From Bacteroidales bacterium UBA5342 (lineage in GTDB: Bacteria; Bacteroidota; Bacteroidia; Bacteroidales; UBA5342), in the NCBI GenBank assembly GCA_002408065.1, contig DHQI01000110.1, positions 75,230-95,293 of the forward strand: DNA of 20,064 bases, written 5' to 3'. Position numbers and translations under genes: made by a program. The notes beneath the pieces were generated by a model that saw nothing but the letters and a program-made list of their open reading frames with translations, was not told the origin of the DNA and made no database searches. Numbering within the stretch: position 1 is the stretch's first letter; every line of letters begins with the position of its first letter. Below, one piece after another: positions 15,131 to 20,064 of the stretch.

Positions 15131-15937
15131 ATGAAGCAGATAAAAAACATTTTTTACATACTCCTCTTAAGCCTCTCATTGGCCTCTTGTAGCGAATACC
15201 AAGCTCTCCTAAAGAGTACCGACTACAACCTTAAGTATGAGAAAGCTAAAGAGTATTACGAGTTGGAACAGTACGAAAAAGCAGCGACTTTGCTATTGGA
15301 GGTTGTTCCCATCTTCAAAGGGACAAGTCTGGCAGAAGAATCACTCTACTTACAAGCCATGACTTATTTCCGACAAGGAGATTATACCTACGCGGAGCAC
15401 TTTTTCAATCAAATAATACGCACTTACCCGCGTCATGCGAATGTGAAAGAGTGTTATTTTAACCGTGCTTACTGTTTTTATATGCAATCTCCCCGGGCCA
15501 AGTTAGATCAGAGCAGCTCAAAACAAGCCATTGAAGCTTTTGCCATTTATATGGAAATATACCCTGATGACCCAACGGTAGAAGAAGCCCGTAAATACAT
15601 TAACGAACTGCAGGATAAACTGGCTTACAAATCATACCTGAATGCTAATTTGTACTACAACTTAGGTTCGTACCTGGGCAACAATTACCAATCGGCTATT
15701 ATCACAGCAGAGAACTGCCTGAAAGAGTATCCCGGAAATAAACACAGCGAAGAACTTTCCTTTTTGATACTGGACTCACGCTTCATCATAGCAGAGAATA
15801 GTATCGACGAAAAACAAGATAGCCGTTACCGAAATGTTATTGATGAATATTATTCCTTTATGAATGACTATCCGGAAAGCGATATGAAGAAAAAAGCTGA
15901 TGCTATTTTTGAAAAAGCACAGAAAGCACTCAACTAA
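15131..15937 (+). CDS. bamD: Outer membrane assembly lipoprotein BamD
   Basis: A 268-residue lipoprotein. The signal peptide MKQIKNIFYILLLSLSLASC has a lipobox ending in LASC, placing it in the outer membrane facing the periplasm. The rest is tetratricopeptide-like: EKAKEYYELEQYEKAATLL, EESLYLQAMTYFRQGDYTYA, EHFFNQIIRTYPRH and KHSEELSFLILDSRF, in the layout of BamD/YfiO. BamD works with BamA to insert beta-barrel proteins. I chose ATG 15131 because a promoter -7 box overlaps the upstream TTG. It leads an operon of bamD, rpoZ and coaC with short gaps, an order I recall as conserved in Bacteroidota. Confidence 0.9.
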   Translation: MKQIKNIFYILLLSLSLASCSEYQALLKSTDYNLKYEKAKEYYELEQYEKAATLLLEVVPIFKGTSLAEESLYLQAMTYFRQGDYTYAEHFFNQIIRTYPRHANVKECYFNRAYCFYMQSPRAKLDQSSSKQAIEAFAIYMEIYPDDPTVEEARKYINELQDKLAYKSYLNANLYYNLGSYLGNNYQSAIITAENCLKEYPGNKHSEELSFLILDSRFIIAENSIDEKQDSRYRNVIDEYYSFMNDYPESDMKKKADAIFEKAQKALN

Positions 15938-15968
15938 AGAATTCTAAAATTAGAACTAAACAAATATT

Positions 15969-16310
15969 ATGGATTACAAAAAGACAAATGCTCCGGCTTC
16001 TACTATTACACGTGATACCAATACCTTGGCAGATAAGTCTGGAAACCTGTACGAATCACTTGCCATCATAGCCAAGCGCGCCAATCAAATAGGTGCTGAT
16101 ATGAAGAATGAACTCAACCAAAAGATAGCTGAGTTTGCTTCATATACTGACAACCTGGAAGAGGTTTTCGAAAACCGTGAGCAAATAGAGATTTCGCGTT
16201 ACTACGAGCGTCTTCCTAAGCCTACTTTATTAGCCACTCAAGAATTTATCGAAGACGATACTTACTACCGCAACCCAGCGAAAGAAGAAAGCGTTACAAG
16301 CGAATTTTAA
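15969..16310 (+). CDS. rpoZ: RNA polymerase omega subunit, Bacteroidota type
   Basis: A 113-residue protein with the N-terminus MDYKKTNAPASTITRD, the segment IIAKRANQIG and the segment DNLEEVFENREQIEIS followed by RYYERLPKPTLLATQEF. I recall this pattern from the Bacteroidota form of the omega (Rpb6-like) subunit, often annotated as a hypothetical or RpoZ-like protein. Omega stabilises assembly of core RNA polymerase through the beta' subunit. It lies 31 nt after bamD. Its stop overlaps the coaC start by one base (TAATG), so the two are translationally coupled. Confidence 0.88.
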   Translation: MDYKKTNAPASTITRDTNTLADKSGNLYESLAIIAKRANQIGADMKNELNQKIAEFASYTDNLEEVFENREQIEISRYYERLPKPTLLATQEFIEDDTYYRNPAKEESVTSEF

Positions 16311-16855
16311 TGCGTCTGGAAGGAAAACATATTATTCTGGGCATTACGGGAAGTATTGCTGCCTACAAAGCAGCCTTACTTATCCGCCTGTTTAGAAAAG
16401 AAGGTGCTGAAGTACAAGTGATAATGACACCTGCAGCAAAGGAATTTATCACCCCCCTTACTTTAGCTACCTTATCGCAAAAGCCGGTTATTAGCGAGTT
16501 TTTTGCTCAGGCTGATGGTAGCTGGAACAGCCATGTAGATCTTGGCTTGTGGGCCGATCTCATGATTGTAGCACCGGCTAGTGCTAGCACTATTGCAAAG
16601 ATGGCTCACGGTGTAGCCGATAATATGCTTATCACCACTTATATGTCGATGAAAGCCCCTACAATGGTAGCGCCGGCTATGGATTTGGATATGTTTGCGC
16701 ACCATACCACTCAGCGTAACCTGAAGATTTTACAGGAAGACGCCTGTCCTATCATTGAACCTCAAAGCGGATTTTTAGCCAGTGGTCTGGAAGGAAAAGG
16801 ACGAATGGAAGAGCCGGAAGCCATTCTGGAACACGTGGTAGCGTTTCTTAAATAG
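16310..16855 (+). CDS. coaC: Phosphopantothenoylcysteine decarboxylase domain (CoaC half of split CoaBC)
   Basis: A 181-residue flavoprotein matching the N-terminal half of bacterial CoaBC (Dfp). It decarboxylates phosphopantothenoylcysteine to phosphopantetheine in coenzyme A synthesis. Visible features are LGITGSIAAYKA (FMN binding), NSHVDLGLWAD with the catalytic His75, IVAPASASTIAKMAHGVADN, and VAPAMDLDMF. Asp125 stands where E. coli has Asn in PAMN, a variant I recall as usual in Bacteroidota. SGLEGKGRM has Ser where E. coli has Cys. Normally the chain runs on into the CoaB synthetase; here it ends cleanly at TAG after the last helix, and CoaB starts as a separate gene 188 nt later. It is coupled to rpoZ through TAATG. 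Confidence 0.92.
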   Translation: MRLEGKHIILGITGSIAAYKAALLIRLFRKEGAEVQVIMTPAAKEFITPLTLATLSQKPVISEFFAQADGSWNSHVDLGLWADLMIVAPASASTIAKMAHGVADNMLITTYMSMKAPTMVAPAMDLDMFAHHTTQRNLKILQEDACPIIEPQSGFLASGLEGKGRMEEPEAILEHVVAFLK

Positions 16856-17043
16856 GCAGTTGGCACTAGCAATATTCCAACATTCCACTTTTTTCATTAC
16901 CCAATTCTCTTTTTTTAATTTTTCACTTTAGGTTGCTATGCGCCTCCCGATGTACTTAGCTGGCAGGGAAGCATCATTTTTAGGTTTAATTTTTCATTTC
17001 GGTCACTGAGTTTGCCGAAGTGTTCATTTTTAATTGAATAAAA
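16856..17043. other. Repeat-rich spacer splitting coaC and coaB
   Basis: These 188 nt separate two halves that form one polypeptide in most bacteria. The length is not a multiple of three and there are stop codons in the coaC frame, so no readthrough fusion is possible without frameshifting. It consists of phrases such as GCAGTTGGC (16856-16864), ATTCCAACATTCC and TTTTTTTAATTTTTCA, and ends with one copy of a 45-bp element (16985-17029). Confidence 0.8.
16985..17029 (+). repeat. 45-bp intergenic element, copy 1 (before coaB)
   Basis: It contains TTTCGGTCACTGAG followed by TTTGCCGAAGTG and ends in TTCATTT; TTCGG and CCGAA are an inner inverted repeat. It matches the reverse complement of 18459-18503 at 44 of 45 positions. 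It ends 14 nt before the coaB ATG. Confidence 0.9.
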
Positions 17044-17682
17044 ATGTCTTTACAAGGAAAAACCCTACTCATTACAGCAGGCCCGACCTACGAAAAAATT
17101 GATCCGGTACGCTTTATTGGCAACTTCTCTACCGGTAAAATGGGCTATGCCATAGCTGAAGCATGTGCTGAATCAGGAGCATTCGTCAAGCTTGTGTCAG
17201 GCCCCACCAATCTGAATATTAGCCATAAAAACATAGAACGAATAGATGTAATGTCCGGAGAGGAGATGTATCAGGCTTGTGCCAGTATCCATGCACACTG
17301 CGACATTAGTATCTTTTGTGCGGCTGTAGCTGACTATACCCCCAAACACCCTTCTGCCACCAAGACAAAACGTCAGAATGACGAACTCACCATAGAATTG
17401 GTTAAGAACAAAGACATCTCGGCCGAATTAGGAAAAGTAAAAAAGGCACATCAGGTGCACGTAGGATTTGCTTTGGAGACCAATGATGAACTGCCCAATG
17501 CCCAGGGTAAATTAGAGCGTAAAAACCTGGACTACATAATTCTTAATAGTCTACAGGACAAAAACGCCGGCTTTGGTTTTGACACCAATAAAGTCACCAT
17601 TATATCAAAAAAACAAGTCAGCCCCCTCCCACTGATGAGTAAAAAAGAAGTCGCCAAAGAAATCGTTAAGTTATTGTTTTAA
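17044..17682 (+). CDS. coaB: Phosphopantothenate-cysteine ligase domain (CoaB half of split CoaBC)
   Basis: A 212-residue protein matching the C-terminal half of CoaBC. It joins 4'-phosphopantothenate and cysteine using a nucleotide triphosphate. The start MSLQGKTLLITAGPTYEKID, then DPVRFIGNFSTGKMGYAIAE, corresponds to the beginning of the synthetase domain, so the split falls in the interdomain linker. Further features are FCAAVADYTPK (the conserved A-A-V-A-D-Y/F segment), LVKNKDISAELG, HVGFALETND and NAGFGFDTNKVTII. Nothing essential seems lost. The upstream repeat element lies 14 nt before its ATG. Genes that I recall following coaBC in Bacteroidota (DUF4835, recN) are absent; def follows in the opposite orientation. 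Confidence 0.92.
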   Translation: MSLQGKTLLITAGPTYEKIDPVRFIGNFSTGKMGYAIAEACAESGAFVKLVSGPTNLNISHKNIERIDVMSGEEMYQACASIHAHCDISIFCAAVADYTPKHPSATKTKRQNDELTIELVKNKDISAELGKVKKAHQVHVGFALETNDELPNAQGKLERKNLDYIILNSLQDKNAGFGFDTNKVTIISKKQVSPLPLMSKKEVAKEIVKLLF

Positions 17683-17787
17683 TTGGCGTTTATAACGCAT
17701 TAACTGCTCCTTGCTGATATTCACTAAAAAGACACAGGGCTTAGCTAAGACTTTCGTCATTATAGCCTATTCACAAGCGAATACGCA

Positions 17788-17852
17788 TAAAAAAAGGACT
17801 CTAAAAGAAAAATAGCAAAGAGTTTTCCTGCATTTTTATCATTAAGAATCCT
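17788..17852. terminator. Possible terminator between convergent coaB and def
   Basis: AAGGACTCT and AGAGTTTTCCT form an imperfect stem, with A-rich sequence on the left and T-rich sequence on the right, as expected for a bidirectional terminator between convergent genes. The stem carries a two-base bulge. Confidence 0.35.
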
Positions 17853-17892
17853 AATAATCAGCTAAAGGCTCAGTAGACCTAAGATCTGTTTA

Positions 17893-18441
17893 CTATTTAA
17901 ATTTATAGCGTGGCGTTACTTTACGTTTTTGGATAGCAGCTAACTTACCTTTGATCATACGGCGACGTAAAGGCGAAACACGATCGATAAAAAGATGAGC
18001 GTCAATGTGGTCATATTCATGTTGCATTACACGCGCCATCCAGTCGTCGTGCTCTTCTATATGCTCTTTAAAATCAAGATCATAATACTTAATCTTAACT
18101 TTAGCCGGACGCTCTACCTTTTCGTTAATATCCGGCACACTCAAGCAGCCTTCTTCAATGGTAGTAAACTCTTCATCACTTCTCCAGAGAAATTCCGGAT
18201 TGATAAACACCTTTCTTACGCCTGCAAATTCCGGCCTTTCATCTTTAAAAGGATCCAAGTCCACAATAAACAAGCGAATAGACAAGCCTATCTGCGGTGC
18301 CGCTAAACCAATGCCACCTACCTTATCAAGCGTGGTAAACATATCATCAACAAGCTCCTTTAGATTCGGGTAATCAGGAGTTAACGCCTTCGTTTCTTTT
18401 CTCAGTACAGGATGTCCGTACAAATATATTGGATATATCAT
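17893..18441 (-). CDS. def: Peptide deformylase
   Basis: A 182-residue protein of normal size that removes the formyl group from the starting methionine of new proteins. All three family motifs are intact: GIGLAAPQ (residues 43-50), EGCLS (97-101) and HEYDH (141-145). Cys99, His141 and His145 should bind the Fe2+ or other metal and Glu142 act in catalysis. The N-terminus MIYPIYLYGHPVLRK is typical of Bacteroidota Def. It is convergent with coaB. A 45-bp repeat element sits 17 nt before its ATG, in the same orientation and almost the same distance as the copy before coaB. It may be co-transcribed with the hydrogenase-like gene upstream, across a 95-nt gap that contains this element. Confidence 0.96.
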   Translation of the reverse strand: MIYPIYLYGHPVLRKETKALTPDYPNLKELVDDMFTTLDKVGGIGLAAPQIGLSIRLFIVDLDPFKDERPEFAGVRKVFINPEFLWRSDEEFTTIEEGCLSVPDINEKVERPAKVKIKYYDLDFKEHIEEHDDWMARVMQHEYDHIDAHLFIDRVSPLRRRMIKGKLAAIQKRKVTPRYKFK

Positions 18442-18458
18442 TATTTAATGAATATTAT

Positions 18459-18503
18459 AAATGAACACTTCGGCAAACTCTGTGACCGAAATGAAAAATT
18501 AAA
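18459..18503 (-). repeat. 45-bp intergenic element, copy 2 (before def)
   Basis: On the minus strand this reads TTTCGGTCACAGAG then TTTGCCGAAGTG, differing from copy 1 by one base. It ends 17 nt before the def ATG. With copy 1 it forms an inverted pair around coaB and def. Confidence 0.9.
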
Positions 18504-18536
18504 AATTAAAAAAATCACTCTAGCTCACCAAAAAAA

Positions 18537-19925
18537 CTACAAAGTATCCAGCTTAGCTCCGGCCTTCGTACAATCTTTTTCCAAACGAGCTTTACCCCAT
18601 ATCTTCTCTACTATTTGATAAGTCGTTTCAGCACTGATACCATTCTGATGCTCCATCTGTTTTTGCATGAAGATACAATTAGACAATGCACCATTTCGGT
18701 TAACAATATCATCAGCTAAGGCCTGACAAGTAGGAGCCCCACAAGCCCCACAATCAATACCGGGGAGAAAACACATAAGTTCACGTTTGCGCTTCATACG
18801 TTTCATAGCTTCTGCACGACTACCAGCCATTGTAATGGATTTATCTTCGAATGGCTCTTCCAGTTCAATGTGCTTAAGCAGGTAACCCTTTTTATCCGAA
18901 TAGGTTTTGCGCGTTGCACTAGGGTCGTGTTTCAGGCGATGTTTCACCTCACGTGCCCTGGTTTTCAAACGTTCAACAGCTAAAAAACGATTTTCTGAAT
19001 TCAAGACACCCCCGGCACAGCTCTCGTCACAAGCTCGTATTTCTAAAAAGTCGATACCAAGCAAATCTTCACTTTCTACTTTTTCGAGAAATTTTATCAC
19101 ATTAGTCATACCATCAATAGCCAGCGTTCGACCAGCTACCGTGTTAGCCTCGCCCCCGGTCATCATCCATCGTATGGCTCGGTCGTTGACCAGTACATTA
19201 TCGCGCCAACGATCTTCTTCACTCGTATCAGCCAGTTCGCCACGCAGCACTTGACGGTACACTTTGTTATATACCATATTGATATTTATCACACCGGTGA
19301 GGGCTGATTTTTTTTCGCCTACAGGATGATTAACAGCTGATTTCTTGGCCGGACATTGCGTCACATAAAACATGCCTATCTCTTCACGTTTAGCACCTTC
19401 GTCCACTAATTTTTCAGTATAATACATAGCTGCCAAATCAGTAGGCGTTCGCAGGGGCGCTACATTTTCCAAGAGAGAAGGGAAACGTAGCTGAATAAGG
19501 CGAACGATAGAAGGACAGAAAGAAGAAATGATCGGTTTCGGGACTTCCGGATTCCGTATTAGTTCATTGATCTTTTCGCGTAAATACTCGATACCACCTT
19601 CTATTTCGAAAACGTGGGTAAAACCAAGCTCACGCATGGCTTCATGCACCTGGCTATTGGTTACTTTTTCAGGAAACTGACCAAAAAAAACCGATGGCAC
19701 TATAGCCACACGATATTTGTAGTCTAAGATCTCCTTGATATTATCTTGCTTGACATCATAGGCGTGATGCGGACAGGCACGAATGCACTCGCCACAATCG
19801 ATACATAACTTTTCGTTCAGTACGGCTTTGCCTTCGCGTATACGTATAGCCTCGGTCGGGCATACGCGCATACAGTGAGCACAGCCTACGCATTTATCAA
19901 TATCTAGTTCTATGGAATTGTACAT
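18537..19925 (-). CDS. Hydrogenase-like Fe-S protein with ferredoxin and RnfB-type cluster domains
   Basis: A 462-residue soluble Fe-S protein. The N-terminus holds two [4Fe-4S] ferredoxin motifs (Cys12, 15, 18, 22 and 41, 44, 47, 51). The middle corresponds to the [FeFe]-hydrogenase large-subunit domain, with Cys at FCPS (137), TQCPAKK (191) and ACDESC (299 and 303). The catalytic signatures TSCCPxW and ACxxGCxxGGGQP are changed, so ordinary hydrogenase activity is unlikely. A C-terminal RnfB/CO-dehydrogenase-type cluster domain follows (CGACGAPTC with Cys392, 395, 400, then Cys417). I recall such proteins next to SpoIIE or kinase-like genes and [FeFe]-hydrogenase maturation genes in anaerobes, suggesting a redox sensor or electron carrier; those neighbours would lie beyond the window. 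An octamer array lies just upstream of its start. Confidence 0.85.
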   Translation of the reverse strand: MYNSIELDIDKCVGCAHCMRVCPTEAIRIREGKAVLNEKLCIDCGECIRACPHHAYDVKQDNIKEILDYKYRVAIVPSVFFGQFPEKVTNSQVHEAMRELGFTHVFEIEGGIEYLREKINELIRNPEVPKPIISSFCPSIVRLIQLRFPSLLENVAPLRTPTDLAAMYYTEKLVDEGAKREEIGMFYVTQCPAKKSAVNHPVGEKKSALTGVININMVYNKVYRQVLRGELADTSEEDRWRDNVLVNDRAIRWMMTGGEANTVAGRTLAIDGMTNVIKFLEKVESEDLLGIDFLEIRACDESCAGGVLNSENRFLAVERLKTRAREVKHRLKHDPSATRKTYSDKKGYLLKHIELEEPFEDKSITMAGSRAEAMKRMKRKRELMCFLPGIDCGACGAPTCQALADDIVNRNGALSNCIFMQKQMEHQNGISAETTYQIVEKIWGKARLEKDCTKAGAKLDTL

Positions 19926-19952
19926 ATTATATATTCTGAATTCAAAATTAAG

Positions 19953-20064
19953 TCATTCTATCATTGAGTCATTCTCTCATTGAATCATTCTCTCATTGAA
20001 TCATTCTCTCATCGAATCATTGAATCATTGACTCATTGACTCATTCTATCATTGAATCATTGAA
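19953..20064. repeat. Octamer array TCATTNNN, 14 units, running off the window
   Basis: Fourteen consecutive 8-nt units, each starting TCATT (one TCATC), ending GAA, GAC, GAG, CTC or CTA. The order is partly alternating (CTC then GAA), giving a 16-nt higher unit repeated about four times. It lies 27 nt before the start of the hydrogenase-like gene and continues past the window end. There is no spacer diversity of CRISPR type. Confidence 0.9.

Noticed and set aside
16310..16855. Inactive CoaC because of PAMD and the Cys-to-Ser change
   Set aside because: Both changes differ from E. coli, but I recall them as normal for Bacteroidota CoaBC, and the catalytic His75 is intact.
17996..18306. Forward-strand genes inside def
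   Set aside because: Antisense frames over an intact peptide deformylase with all three motifs; no independent support.
19953..20064. CRISPR array at the window end
   Set aside because: Units are only 8 nt and contiguous; there are no unique spacers and no cas genes.

Overview
The window looks like a chromosomal segment of a Bacteroidota bacterium, probably Bacteroidales/Marinilabiliales-like. The evidence is the Bacteroidota-type RpoZ behind BamD and ahead of CoaC, the DUF2027-Smr protein, rsfS near ftsH and a LUD protein, promoter -7 boxes of the TAnnTTTG type instead of Shine-Dalgarno sites, and many repeat-rich intergenic stretches. RnfA and a hydrogenase-like Fe-S protein suggest anaerobic or fermentative energy metabolism.

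Layout. 1-183 is the 3' end of a NhaC-type Na+/H+ antiporter. 256-3771 is an AT-rich two-gene module, a large Eco57I-like N6-adenine methylase abutted (TAGATG) by a small PD-(D/E)xK nuclease-like protein; it reads as an acquired restriction-modification or defence unit between housekeeping genes. 3824-6796 carries pdxH, a RecD-like helicase and an rnfA with no other rnf gene beside it. 7252-9171 is dnaK with its own terminator. 9425-9852 is a decayed Y1 (IS200/IS605, RAYT-like) transposase. 9882-13777 holds rsfS, a cupin lipoprotein, ftsH and a LUD-domain gene. 13929-14939 is DUF2027-Smr. 15131-17682 is bamD, rpoZ and a CoaBC enzyme split into separate coaC and coaB genes. 17893-19925 on the minus strand holds def and a hydrogenase-like Fe-S protein.

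How they work together. Most genes are core maintenance functions: protein quality control (dnaK, ftsH, def), ribosome and RNA polymerase accessories (rsfS, rpoZ), outer-membrane assembly (bamD), cofactor synthesis (pdxH, coaC, coaB) and redox or ion energetics (nhaC, rnfA, Fe-S protein).

The most unusual signals are: (1) the methylase-nuclease pair; (2) a 45-bp intergenic element present twice with 44/45 identity, in the same orientation and 14 and 17 nt before the start codons of coaB and def, one copy lying in the spacer that splits coaBC; (3) a wider set of intergenic phrase-like repeats, including a 14-unit octamer array running off the window end, a perfect 15-bp hairpin and ATTCGTG repeats; and (4) the degenerate Y1 transposase, which belongs to a superfamily that includes mobilisers of short palindromic repeats. 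All calls come from reading the sequence and from memory of families; no database search was made.
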